Below are positions 48,748-57,031 of a stretch of DNA of 64,000 bases, one piece after another. The translations under genes and the position numbers were made by a program. A model generated the notes under the pieces. The model was not told where the DNA came from, made no database searches, and was given only the letters and a program-made list of their open reading frames with translations. How positions within the stretch are numbered: the stretch's first letter is position 1; each line of letters starts with the position of its first letter. The stretch comes from Actinospineispora eucalypti (lineage in GTDB: Bacteria > Actinomycetota > Actinomycetes > Mycobacteriales > Pseudonocardiaceae), in NCBI GenBank assembly GCA_014208095.1, contig JACHMT010000007.1, forward strand, positions 434,001 to 498,000, written 5' to 3'.

Positions 48748-48907
48748 GACGTGACCCGCGGATCTATGCCGAGCGAGCGGTGATCCAGACGGATGCATCG
48801 CAAGGCGGACGACGAGCTCATAGCGGAGCTATGGGCGAGGAGGACAACGCCGCGAGGCGTTCGTCTGGGCGCCGCGCAGCCGGCTGAATGATCTGCGGGT
48901 CACGTCC
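48747..48907 (+). repeat. R1 structured element, copy 1 (161 bp)
   Basis: Ends GGACGTGACCCGCGGATC (48747-48764) and GATCTGCGGGTCACGTCC (48890-48907) pair at 17 of 18 positions. Inside are CATAGC-GGA-GCTATG, AACGCC-GCGA-GGCGTT (a GNRA-type tetraloop) and a longer-range helix CCAGACG/CGTCTGG. The second copy (56087-56248, opposite strand) keeps these helices with changed but complementary bases. It follows the pth stop and precedes an LLM oxidoreductase gene. A reading frame through it exists (IYAERAVIQTDASQGG...) but is not trusted as a gene. Confidence 0.8.
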
Positions 48908-48956
48908 TCGTCTCACCGGGGAATCCCGGTGGCGGCGGCGGGCGTTCCGTCCGGTG

Positions 48957-49922
48957 ATGTTCGGGAACGTGCGGTTGTCGCTGTTGGACCGGTCGCGGAC
49001 CAGGGCCGATGAGCCCGACGCGGCCGCGTTGCGGCACACCGTCGCCCGGGCCCAGCGCGCCGAGCGGCTGGGTTACCACCGGTTCTGGGTGGCCGAGCAC
49101 CACGCGGTGCCCGGCATCGCCGGCGGCAGCCCGCCGGTGCTGATCGCGGCGGTGGCCGCGCGCACCGAGACGATCCGGGTGGGTTCGGGCGGGGTGATGC
49201 TGCCCAACCACCAGCCGCTGGTGGTGGCCGAACAGTTCGGCATGCTGGATGCGCTGTACCCGGGGCGCATCGACCTCGGTGTGGGCCGGTCACTGGGCTT
49301 CACCCCGCCGGTCCGCCGGGCGCTGCGCGCCGACGACTCGGACACCTTCGCCGAGGACCTCACCGAGCTGCTCGGTTACCTGGACGGACGCGCCCCGGTC
49401 ACCGCCCGGCCCCGGCTGGAGCGCCCACCACCGGTGTTCGTGCTGGCCACCGGCCACGGCCTGGAGCTGGCCGGGAACGCCGGGCTGCCGGTCGTCATCG
49501 GCGGCCCGGTGCTCTGGAACTCCGAACTGGTCGACCGGCTGGCCGACTACCGCGCCCGGGCCGGCTCGGCCGGATACCTGATGATCTCGCTGGACGTGCT
49601 GGTCGCCGACTCGGTCTCCGCCGCGCGGGAACTGGCCCTGCCGGAGGCATGGGCGCTGGCCGAAGCGCGCACCGTCGGCGCCTTCCCCGCGCTGGCCCCG
49701 CCGGACGGCTCGCGGGTGCTGACCGGGCGGCAGCGCTCGGTGGTCGAGTCCGCGCTGGACCGGACCGTCCTGGGGGACGAGGTCACGGTGTCCGAGCGGC
49801 TCGAGGAGCTGTTCGCACGGACCGGGGCGGACGAGCTGCTGGCCAGTACCTCGACCTACGGGCTGGCCGAGCTGGCCGAGTCGGACACCCGGTTGGCCGC
49901 GCTGTTCGGGCGGCCGGTCTAG
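48957..49922 (+). CDS. LLM-class (luciferase-like) flavin oxidoreductase
   Basis: 321 residues from the ATG at 48957 (MFGNVRLSLLDRSR); an upstream in-frame ATG lies in the R1 element. The bacterial-luciferase-like TIM barrel is clear: RAERLGYHRFWVAEHHAVPGIAGGSPPVLIAAVAARTETIRVGSGGVMLPNHQPLVVAEQFGMLDALYPGRIDLGVGR. Such enzymes use reduced FMN or F420 to oxygenate or reduce small molecules; this subgroup is annotated by family only. The 221-bp spacer after it (49923-50143) shows no convincing gene. Transcription may depend on the R1 element just upstream. Confidence 0.88.
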   Translation: MFGNVRLSLLDRSRTRADEPDAAALRHTVARAQRAERLGYHRFWVAEHHAVPGIAGGSPPVLIAAVAARTETIRVGSGGVMLPNHQPLVVAEQFGMLDALYPGRIDLGVGRSLGFTPPVRRALRADDSDTFAEDLTELLGYLDGRAPVTARPRLERPPPVFVLATGHGLELAGNAGLPVVIGGPVLWNSELVDRLADYRARAGSAGYLMISLDVLVADSVSAARELALPEAWALAEARTVGAFPALAPPDGSRVLTGRQRSVVESALDRTVLGDEVTVSERLEELFARTGADELLASTSTYGLAELAESDTRLAALFGRPV

Positions 49923-50143
49923 GGCGCATCCACCGGACACGCCTTGGTTCGGGATCAGCACCGTGCGGCGCCCAGCCTGCTCGGGCTCGGTCCAGGCGCG
50001 TTCCACGTCGGCGAGCGGGACCCCGACGAGTCTGACGACCGCGGGACCGTCGGCGTGCTGTCCACGCGCGACCGCGACCGGCTCAGCCGGCTGGCCACCC
50101 GCATCGCCGAGTCCTCCCTTGCCCCGGCGGCTGGGCGGGCAGG

Positions 50144-51136
50144 ATGGCGGCCGTGACCCTCATCGCGATCGAAGAACACTGGATGCTGCCGGAACTGACG
50201 TCCGCGCTGGAAGCCATGCCGGCGCGACTTCGCGACGAAAGCCTCGCCTTCAACGAGATGGGCGACAACCGCCGGCGCCTGGAAGACATGAGCGCCGGCC
50301 GGCTGGCAGAGATGGACGCCCAGGGAATCGACGTGTCGATCCTCGCCCTGACGCCGCCGGGAGCCCAGCCGCTGCCGCCCGGGGACGCCGTACGCCTGAG
50401 CCGCACCGCGAACGACATCGCCGCCTCGGCCGTCGGCAACCATCCGACCAGGTTCCGTTCGCTCTCCACCTTGCCCATGTCGGCCCCGGAACGGGTCGCG
50501 GCGGAGCTCGAACGAGCCGAGAGCCTGGGTCACGTGGGCACCATGGTCTACGGCCGGTCCGGCGATCTGTTCCTCGACGACCCGGTGTACGACGACTTCT
50601 TCTCGGCCGCGGCGCATCTCGGGCAACCTGTCTTCATCCACCCCCAACTGCCGTCGTCCGCACTGCGCGACGCCTCGTACCGCGGCTTCGACCCGATGAC
50701 AAACCTCGCCCTCGCCACGTTCGGTTGGGGCTGGCACCTGGACGCCGCGACCGCGGCGCTGCGGCTGATCATCCGGGGCACCTTCGACCGGCATCCCGAC
50801 CTGCGGATCGTGCTGGGCCACTGGGGCGAGATGCTGCTGTTCTGGCTGGACCGGGCGGACAGCCTTTCCCGCATCGCCGGCCTGCAACGATCGGTGTCCG
50901 ACTACATACGGTCGAACTTCTTCATCACCACGTCCGGGATGCTCAACCCGGCGCTGCTGAACCACGCGCTGTCGGTGACCTCCGTGGACCGACTGATCTT
51001 CTCCACCGACTACCCGTTCCAAAAGCCGACCCGGGAGGAGATCGGTTCCTTCCTCGGCCGGTTCGCCTCCGACGAGGACCGCCGCAAGTTCTCCTCGGAG
51101 AACGCCTCGGCCCTGTTCCGGCTCGGCCTCGCCTGA
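50144..51136 (+). CDS. Amidohydrolase-family decarboxylase-like protein
   Basis: 330 residues. It belongs to the amidohydrolase-2 group that includes gamma-resorcylate and 2,3-dihydroxybenzoate decarboxylases. It begins VTLIAIEEHW, where the ExH takes the place of HxH, then QPVFIHPQ (metal His), RIVLGHWGEMLLFW (His/Glu) and LIFSTDYPF (catalytic Asp). These residues support a metal-dependent, nonoxidative aromatic acid decarboxylase or a related hydrolase. The start is ambiguous: ATG 50144 is used, and GTG 50153 is also possible. The PdxH-like gene follows after 64 bp on the same strand. Confidence 0.82.
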   Translation: MAAVTLIAIEEHWMLPELTSALEAMPARLRDESLAFNEMGDNRRRLEDMSAGRLAEMDAQGIDVSILALTPPGAQPLPPGDAVRLSRTANDIAASAVGNHPTRFRSLSTLPMSAPERVAAELERAESLGHVGTMVYGRSGDLFLDDPVYDDFFSAAAHLGQPVFIHPQLPSSALRDASYRGFDPMTNLALATFGWGWHLDAATAALRLIIRGTFDRHPDLRIVLGHWGEMLLFWLDRADSLSRIAGLQRSVSDYIRSNFFITTSGMLNPALLNHALSVTSVDRLIFSTDYPFQKPTREEIGSFLGRFASDEDRRKFSSENASALFRLGLA

Positions 51137-51200
51137 TGGAGGGGGAGGCCCACGCCCGCGCGAACCTGGCCGCCGAGCCGCGATCACTAGAGTCCCGAAC

Positions 51201-51842
51201 GTGAGCATGCTGCGCGGTTGGCCGTCCTTTCCCGACCAGATGCCGGACTTCCCCACCGACGATCCGCCGGCCCAGCCGCACCACCTGTTCCGGGAATGGC
51301 TGGAGGACGCCGGCCGGCACCTGCTCGCGCCGCACGCGGTGACCCTGTCCACCGTGGACGCCGACGGCGCACCGGACGCCAGGGTGGTCATCCTCAAGGA
51401 CTTCGACGGCACCGGCTTCGCGGTCGCCACCAGCGCGGACAGCCCGAAGGGCGGCCAGCTCGAGGCCAACCCGGCCGCCGCGCTCACCTTCTTCTGGCCC
51501 GGCCGGGGGCGGCAGGTACGGGTACGCGGCACCGCCGCGCCGTGCGCCCCGGAGGTGTCCGCCCGGGACTTCCGGGAACGCTCGCCGGAGTCCCGCACCG
51601 AGGCGTTCATCGGGCACCAGTCCGAGGTGCTGAACGACCCGGCCGAGCTGCGCGCGGCCGCCGAACAGGCCCGCCGCCGCATAGCCGAGGACCCGGAGCT
51701 GGTCGCGCCCGGCTGGACCCGCTACCTGGTCACCCCGAACAGCGTGGAGTTCTGGCAGGCCAGGCACGACCGCCGGCACATCCGGCTGCGCTACCGCCGC
51801 GACCCGGCCGGCGGCTGGCGCACCGAACTACTCTGGCCGTGA
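51201..51842 (+). CDS. Pyridoxamine 5'-phosphate oxidase family (PdxH-like)
   Basis: 213 residues. The FMN-binding split barrel is shown by LSTVDADGAPDARVVILKDFDGTGFAVATSADSPKGGQLEANPAAALTFFWPGRGRQVRVRGTA. The C-terminal dimerisation/substrate region is VEFWQARHDRRHIRLRYRRD, as in true PdxH, which oxidises pyridoxamine-P to PLP. The central serine/lysine region that contacts PLP is only partly conserved, so a related oxidase cannot be ruled out. GTG start at 51201. Its 3' end overlaps the convergent acyl-AMP ligase by 15 bp. Confidence 0.82.
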   Translation: MSMLRGWPSFPDQMPDFPTDDPPAQPHHLFREWLEDAGRHLLAPHAVTLSTVDADGAPDARVVILKDFDGTGFAVATSADSPKGGQLEANPAAALTFFWPGRGRQVRVRGTAAPCAPEVSARDFRERSPESRTEAFIGHQSEVLNDPAELRAAAEQARRRIAEDPELVAPGWTRYLVTPNSVEFWQARHDRRHIRLRYRRDPAGGWRTELLWP

Positions 51843-53498
51843 GTCGAGCAGGTCCTTGGTGGCGGCCCGGCGGAGCTTGCCCGACGGGGTCTTGGGCAGC
51901 GAGCCGGGGGCCAGCACCTCCACCCGGGCCGGGCGGGCGCCGATCGCCGAGAACACCTTCGCGGTGACCTCTTTGCGGATCAGCGACTCGGCCTCGGCGT
52001 CGCCCGCTCGTCGGGACTCCACCGCGACCAGGAAGGACTCCCGCTTGCTCGCGCCGACACCGCTGCCCGCGTCCAGCCGCACCGCGACCGCGTTGCCCGC
52101 GCGCACCCCGTCCACCTCGCCGGCGGCGCGCTCGATGTCGGTCGGGTAGATGTTCCGGCCGCCCATGATGATCACGTCCTTGAGCCGGCCGCAGACCACC
52201 ACGATGCCGTCGGCCAGGTAGCCCTGGTCGCCGGTGTCCAGCCAGCCGTCCGCGTCCTGGGTGGCCAGCGGGCCGTCCACGGTCAGGTAGCCGGGGGTGA
52301 CCGCCTCGCCGCGCAGCTGGATGCCGCCCACCTCGCGATCGCCGAGCACCCGGCCGTCCTCGCCGACCACGCGCGCCGAAAGGCCGGGCAGCGGCGGCCC
52401 GAGCAGCGGGAACCGGCGCGCCGGCCGATCACCCGAAGCCGGCACCGCACGCTTCTCCGCCTCCAGAGCCTCTGCGTCAATAATGTCCACCCGCAGGCCG
52501 GTCTCGATCGGCGCGAAGGAGACGCCGAGCGCGGTCTCCGCCATGCCGTACGCGGCCACCACGCACTCCGCGCGCAACCCGAAACGGGCGCCGGCGTCGG
52601 TGAACGAGGCCACCGCGTCCGGGTCGATCGGCTCGGCGCCGTTCAGCGCGAACCGCAGCGTGGACAGGTCCAGCGAACCGTCCTCGGCCCGGCCCAGCTG
52701 CCGGCCCAGCACCGCGTAGGCGAAGTTGGGCGCGGCGGTCACCGTGCCGCCGTAGCGGCTGATCAGGTCGGCCCACAGCAGCGGCCGGCCGAGGAAGTCC
52801 GCCGGGGTGACGGTCACCAGTTCCAGGCCCACGGCCATCGGCACGGTCATGAACCCGACCATGCCCATGTCGTGGAACAGCGGCAGCCAGGACACCATCA
52901 CGTCCCGGTCCACCCGCAACTCGGAGGCCTGCACCATCGCGGTCAGGTTGGCGTACAGGTTGCGGTGGGTGATCCGCACCGCCTTCGGCTCGGCGGTGGA
53001 GCCACTGGTCAGCTGGAGCAGCGCGATGTCGTCCTCGCTGTGCGGCACGTCCGGCAGGGCCGGGCCCTCGGCGATTCCCTCGCCGAGCTCTGCGATCGGC
53101 CGGACGGTGATGCCGCGCTCGGTGAGCACGTCGGCCAGCGGGTCGAACGGCGGCCCGAGCAGCACCAGCCCGGCGCCGATCATGTCCAGCACCTTGACCG
53201 TGTCGGCGGCCCACTCGGCCAGGTCGGTGCGCGGGGTCGGCTGGTGCAGCATGGTGACGCTGCCGCCGGCCAGCCAGATGCCCTGCGCGGCCGGCGCGAT
53301 CAGCGCGGGCTCGCCGGCCAGGACGGCGACCGAGGTCCCCGGGGTCAGGCCGTTGCCGGCCAGGTCGGCGGCCATCCGGCGGGCCACGGCGTGCACCTCG
53401 GCCCAGGTTCGGCGCACCGGCTCACGGGGTTCGCCGGTGGTCATCCCCCTCGGCGATTCGGCGGCGCTGGTCAGCAGCAGGTCCAGGAAGCGGCTCAC
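51828..53498 (-). CDS. Fatty acyl-AMP ligase-like adenylating enzyme (Rv1013/Pks16 type)
   Basis: 556 residues, GTG start. ANL-superfamily motifs are present: LLQLTSGSTAEPKAVRITHRN (P-loop, A3), AYGMAETALGVSF (A5), DGWLDTGDQGYLADG (A7), GRLKDVIIMGGRNIYPTDIE (A8) and PKTPSGKLRR (A10 Lys). It activates a carboxylic acid as acyl-AMP. The FAAL/FadD-type gap patterns and its place beside pth match M. tuberculosis Rv1013 (pks16). No carrier protein or polyketide gene is adjacent, so whether the product is acyl-CoA or acyl-ACP is unknown. It is divergent from the M20 peptidase gene with 33 bp between them. Confidence 0.88.
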   Translation of the reverse strand: MSRFLDLLLTSAAESPRGMTTGEPREPVRRTWAEVHAVARRMAADLAGNGLTPGTSVAVLAGEPALIAPAAQGIWLAGGSVTMLHQPTPRTDLAEWAADTVKVLDMIGAGLVLLGPPFDPLADVLTERGITVRPIAELGEGIAEGPALPDVPHSEDDIALLQLTSGSTAEPKAVRITHRNLYANLTAMVQASELRVDRDVMVSWLPLFHDMGMVGFMTVPMAVGLELVTVTPADFLGRPLLWADLISRYGGTVTAAPNFAYAVLGRQLGRAEDGSLDLSTLRFALNGAEPIDPDAVASFTDAGARFGLRAECVVAAYGMAETALGVSFAPIETGLRVDIIDAEALEAEKRAVPASGDRPARRFPLLGPPLPGLSARVVGEDGRVLGDREVGGIQLRGEAVTPGYLTVDGPLATQDADGWLDTGDQGYLADGIVVVCGRLKDVIIMGGRNIYPTDIERAAGEVDGVRAGNAVAVRLDAGSGVGASKRESFLVAVESRRAGDAEAESLIRKEVTAKVFSAIGARPARVEVLAPGSLPKTPSGKLRRAATKDLLDSRPE

Positions 53499-53531
53499 GG
53501 CGGAAGCCTACGGGCGAGTAGCCTCGGGCGC

Positions 53532-54884
53532 GTGCCCGACTTGCGCAGCGCCGTGCGGAACGCCCTCCCTCCGGCCCGGTCCGACCTGGAGAGCCTGGTC
53601 AAGATTCCCAGCATCTGGGCCGACCCGGCGCACCGGGACGACACCCGGCGCTCCGCAGAAGCGGTGGCCGCACTGGCCAGGGACGCCGGGGCGGCCAGCG
53701 TGGACATCGTGGCCGCGCCGGAGGGCGCCCCGGCGGTGCTGGCGCACTGGCCCGGCCCACCCGGCACCCCGACCGTGCTGCTCTACGCGCACCACGACGT
53801 GCAGCCGACCGGCGGCGACGAGCACTGGACCAGCCCGCCGTTCCAGCCCACCGAGCGGGACGGCCGGCTGTACGGGCGTGGCGCGGCGGACGACAAGGCC
53901 GGCGTGATGATGCACCTGGCGGTTCTCCGGGCGTTCCGCGAACTGCGCGGCGGCCCGCCGGTGGGCGTGACGCTGTTCATCGAGGGCGAGGAGGAGTCCG
54001 GCTCCCCCACCCTCACCCAGCTGCTCGCCGAGCACCGCGACCGGCTGTCGGCGGACGTCATCGTGATCGCCGACTCGGGCAACCCGGCCACCGACGTGCC
54101 GGCGCTGACCACCAGCCTGCGCGGCCTGGTGGACTGCACCGTCGAGGTGCGCATGCTGGAGCGGCCGGCCCACTCCGGCGTCTACGGCGGCCCGCTGGGT
54201 GACGCGCTCACCGCGCTGTGCCGGCTGTTGGCCACGCTGCACGACGACAAGGGCCGGGTGGCGGTGACCGGCCTGGTGCACAACACCTCGGACGCCCCGG
54301 ACCTGGACGAGGCGCAGTTCCGCTCGGACGCGGCCGTGCTGGACGGGGTGGACCTGCTCGGCACCGGCAAGCTGGTGGAACGGCTCTGGCAGCAGCCCGC
54401 GGTCGCGGTGCTCGGCGTGGACGCGCCCCGGGTGGCCGAGGCGGCGAACGTGCTGCTGCCCTCGGCGCGCGCGGCGGTCAGCCTGCGCATCGCCCCTGGC
54501 CAGGACCCTGCGGTGGCGCAGCGCGCGCTGACCGAGCACCTGGTGGCGCACGCGCCGTGGGGCGTGCACGTCACGGTGACCCCCGGCGCCGCCGCGGCGC
54601 CGTTCGAGCTGGACGCGGTCGGCACGGTGTACGACGTGGCCCGGCGCACCTTCGGCGAGGCGTACGGCAACGCGGCGGTCGAGGTGGGCATCGGCGGGTC
54701 GATCCCGTTCATCGCCGAGTTCGCCCGCACCTTCCCCGGCGCGGCGGTGCTGGTCACCGGCGTGGGCGACCCGGCGAGCCGCTGGCACGGCATCGACGAG
54801 AGCCTGCACCTGGGCATGTTCGAGAAGGCCGTACTGGCCGAGGCCCTGCTACTGGCCGAACTGGGCGAGAGCACCGGCGCGTAG
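53532..54884 (+). CDS. M20-family metallopeptidase (dipeptidase)
   Basis: 450 residues from the GTG at 53532. Zinc ligands and catalytic residues are in order: LLYAHHDVQPTGG (His, Asp), GRGAADDKAGVMMHLAV (bridging Asp), IEGEEESGSPTL (Glu base and ligand), VIADSGN (Asp) and the C-terminal WHGIDESLHLGMF (His). The dimerisation lid lies between. M20 enzymes of this type cleave di- and tripeptides or acylated amino acids in the cytoplasm. TAGCCT at 53519-53524 ends seven bases before the start region, hinting at leaderless mRNA. Confidence 0.9.
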   Translation: MPDLRSAVRNALPPARSDLESLVKIPSIWADPAHRDDTRRSAEAVAALARDAGAASVDIVAAPEGAPAVLAHWPGPPGTPTVLLYAHHDVQPTGGDEHWTSPPFQPTERDGRLYGRGAADDKAGVMMHLAVLRAFRELRGGPPVGVTLFIEGEEESGSPTLTQLLAEHRDRLSADVIVIADSGNPATDVPALTTSLRGLVDCTVEVRMLERPAHSGVYGGPLGDALTALCRLLATLHDDKGRVAVTGLVHNTSDAPDLDEAQFRSDAAVLDGVDLLGTGKLVERLWQQPAVAVLGVDAPRVAEAANVLLPSARAAVSLRIAPGQDPAVAQRALTEHLVAHAPWGVHVTVTPGAAAAPFELDAVGTVYDVARRTFGEAYGNAAVEVGIGGSIPFIAEFARTFPGAAVLVTGVGDPASRWHGIDESLHLGMFEKAVLAEALLLAELGESTGA

Positions 54885-55197
54885 TCCCGTCCCCACCCTC
54901 CAGGACGGCCGGCCGGTTGCGCTGCCCCTGGGCACCCGGCCCCACCCTTTCGCTACGCACCGCAATTGCCGGAGCAACGTCCGAACGTGCCTGAGCTACC
55001 GTCACCCCACCGAGAGTCGGCTCAGTCCCCTCCGATCATGGAATTCACCGGACTGAGCCAGCGCTCGACGAAACTACCCGCCCGAGCCGGATCGCAGTCT
55101 GATCACGATCCGTAACCGAGGCACGGAAGCGGGGCGACGCTCGAGACGCCGGTGGACCGGCCTGGGCTGGGCCGAACAGCCGCAACGAACCACCCGC
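54885..55197. other. 313-bp spacer between convergent genes
   Basis: It separates the ends of the M20 peptidase and the acyl-CoA thioesterase. It contains the R5 hairpin at 55019-55059. No other feature and no gene were seen. Confidence 0.6.
55019..55059. repeat. R5 hairpin repeat, copy 2
   Basis: GGCTCAGTCC (55019-55028) and GGACTGAGCC (55050-55059) form a perfect 10-bp stem. The loop contains CCGATCATGG. It could act as a bidirectional terminator between the two convergent genes; the copy at 19000 has the same layout. Confidence 0.65.
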
Positions 55198-56085
55198 TCA
55201 GCCTCGGCCGGCGCTTCGGAGGACGAAGTCGCCGACCGCGATCGTGCGGTCGGCCTGGCGCAGCTCGGAACGGGCGAAGTACGTCCGCCTGGTGGCATGG
55301 GAGAGCGAGGCCGCGGGGGTGATCGGTGCGCCGGTGCCGGCCGGCGCGGCGAACGCTACGTGCCCGGACACCATCCGCAACGGTCCGTCCACGGGCACGG
55401 CCGAACAGGCGGCGGCGTGGGCCAGGGCGAAGATCACCCCGCCCTGGACGGTGCCGCCCCGGTTGAACATGGCCGAGCTGGGCCGCCAGCCCGCGCCGTT
55501 GCGGGACAGCTCCAGCAGCCGCTCGATCCAGGACCGGTCGCCGTCCGGCGTCTCCGCCGCGCGCAGCAGGTCCCGCAGCACCGCCCGCTCCTGCTCGGTC
55601 AGCCCCTCGGCCGGGATCGGGTCCACCGACGGGGCCTCCCACCGGCGCGTCCACGGCAGCGTGCGGGCCTTTTCGGCCGTGTCGCGCACCACGAAGCTGC
55701 CCAGCGCGCTGCCCACCACCCGGTCCCCGCTGACCAGTTCGCCGCGCGCGTCGGCCAGCCCGTCCGCCGGCTCGCCGGGCCAGGCCCGCACCCGCAGGTC
55801 GGCCGGCACCACCGGCTCGGACAGCTGCACGGTGAGGCTCACCGTGGGGATGCTCTGCCCGCCGGCGTAGCGGGTGCGCAGGGCGGCGGCCAGCGCGAAG
55901 TCGGCCAGCATCGCCGCGTCCGGCATGCCCAGCGGCACCGCCGGGCGCGGCCGGTCCGGCGAGTACCGTAGCTCCACCGCCGCCTCGGTCGGCCACACCG
56001 GCCCCATGCCGAGCAGCACGGCCAGCGGCGGTGCCCCGTTGGCCCTGGTGACCGCCAGCGCGGTGCGGATGTGTTCGTCCAACAT
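55198..56085 (-). CDS. Acyl-CoA thioesterase, TesB-like double hotdog
   Basis: 295 residues from the ATG at 56085 (MLDEHIRTALAVTR). There are two hotdog modules: the first around MPDAAMLADFALAAALRTRYAGGQSIPTVSLTVQLSEPV, the second around MFNRGGTVQGGVIFALAHAAACSAVPVDGPLRMVSGHVAFAAPAGTGAPI. PaaI/TesB-type proteins hydrolyse acyl-CoA. The frame remains open upstream through the R1 element (IYAERAVIQMDASQGG...), and automatic callers may wrongly extend the start there. The true start is probably 4 bases from the end of R1, so the element forms the 5' leader of this gene. Confidence 0.82.
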   Translation of the reverse strand: MLDEHIRTALAVTRANGAPPLAVLLGMGPVWPTEAAVELRYSPDRPRPAVPLGMPDAAMLADFALAAALRTRYAGGQSIPTVSLTVQLSEPVVPADLRVRAWPGEPADGLADARGELVSGDRVVGSALGSFVVRDTAEKARTLPWTRRWEAPSVDPIPAEGLTEQERAVLRDLLRAAETPDGDRSWIERLLELSRNGAGWRPSSAMFNRGGTVQGGVIFALAHAAACSAVPVDGPLRMVSGHVAFAAPAGTGAPITPAASLSHATRRTYFARSELRQADRTIAVGDFVLRSAGRG

Positions 56086-56086
56086 T

Positions 56087-56248
56087 GGAGCCTGCCCCGC
56101 GGATCCTTCAGCCGGCTGCGCGGTGCCCAGATGGCGCCTCGCGGCGTTGTCGTCGGTCGACATAGCTCCGCTATGCCTCCCTCCTCCGCCTTGCGATGCA
56201 TCCATCTGGATCACCGCTCGCTCGGCATAGATCCACGGGGCAGGCTCC
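56087..56248 (-). repeat. R1 structured element, copy 2 (162 bp)
   Basis: Ends GGAGCCTGCCCCGCGGATC (56087-56105) and GATCCACGGGGCAGGCTCC (56230-56248) pair at 18 of 19 positions. Compared with copy 1, five to six bases differ in each arm but remain complementary. The helix CCAGATGG/CCATCTGG replaces CCAGACG/CGTCTGG, while CATAGC-GGA-GCTATG and the GCGA tetraloop are kept. It supplies the last codons and stop of the hydrolase upstream and forms the leader of the thioesterase downstream. Confidence 0.8.
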
Positions 56249-57023
56249 AAGCCGCCAGGAAGTCGTTGACCAGCTTGCCCGCCTCGTCGCGGCACTCCTC
56301 GAAGTAGGCGTGCCGGGCACCGGGGAACAGCTCCAGCCGGGCGTCCCGGATGCCCTCGACCAGCAGGTCGGCGTTGGCCGCCGGGTTCAGCCGGTCGTCG
56401 GTGCCGTGCAGCACCAGGGTCGGCGCGGTGATGTCGGCGAGCACGGCGGAGGCGTCGTGCCGGGCGCTGGCCACCAGGTGGTGGTGCCGGGCGTGCCGGG
56501 GCATTCGCGGGTCGCCGAGGGTGCCGTGCGGGCCGGGGTGGGTGGCCAGCCATTCCGGGGTGTACATCAGGTCCAGCAGCGCCTCACGCGCCCTGGCCGG
56601 GTCGGGGTCGGCCAGGGACCGGCGCACCTCCTCGGTGCGCTCCACCGCTCGCGGGCCTCCGGGCGAGGTGCAGCCCAGCACCAGCCGGCGCACCCGGTCC
56701 GGGTGGCGGGCGGCCAGCCACTGGGCGACCCGGCCGCCCATCGAGGTGCCGTACACGTCGGCCCGTTCGGCGCCCAGCGCGTCCAGCACCGCGAGGGCAT
56801 CCACGGCGAAGCCCGGCGTGCTGTACGGCACGTCGGGCTTGTCGCTGTCCCCGGTCCCCCGGTAGTCCAGCGTGACGGTCGTCCGATGCGGCTCGAAGTC
56901 CCCGCGCACGCCCTGCCACCACTCGTGGGTGCAGGACTGCCCGGCCAGCAGCAACAGCGGCGGTCCCGTTCCGGCGGTCTGGTAGGCGATCAGGGTTCCG
57001 TCCGGGGCGGTCGCTCGGGGCAC
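56211..57023 (-). CDS. Alpha/beta hydrolase (3-oxoadipate enol-lactonase-like)
   Basis: 270 residues from the GTG at 57023 (VPRATAPDGTLIAYQTAG). The triad is Ser of YGTSMGGRVAQ, Asp of GTDDRLNP and His of PGARHAYFEECRD. The fold resembles enol-lactone hydrolases and similar esterases. The C-terminal residues (SLPRGSMPSER) and the stop codon are encoded by the first 38 bp of the R1 element, so the original end was probably lost when the element inserted. It lies 8 bp after the DoxX-like gene, with the thioesterase beyond the repeat: a three-gene unit. Confidence 0.85.
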   Translation of the reverse strand: MPRATAPDGTLIAYQTAGTGPPLLLLAGQSCTHEWWQGVRGDFEPHRTTVTLDYRGTGDSDKPDVPYSTPGFAVDALAVLDALGAERADVYGTSMGGRVAQWLAARHPDRVRRLVLGCTSPGGPRAVERTEEVRRSLADPDPARAREALLDLMYTPEWLATHPGPHGTLGDPRMPRHARHHHLVASARHDASAVLADITAPTLVLHGTDDRLNPAANADLLVEGIRDARLELFPGARHAYFEECRDEAGKLVNDFLAAWSLPRGSMPSER

Positions 57024-57031
57024 ACCCGACC

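Noticed and set aside
48747..48907. Reading frame through R1 (IYAERAVIQTDASQ...) as a small protein gene
   Set aside because: The other copy reads through into different contexts, and base changes preserve helices rather than amino acids. Structure explains the conservation better.
49944..50156. 70-codon frame between the LLM and amidohydrolase genes
   Set aside because: It has no ribosome site, no family resemblance, and overlaps the next start; probably non-coding.
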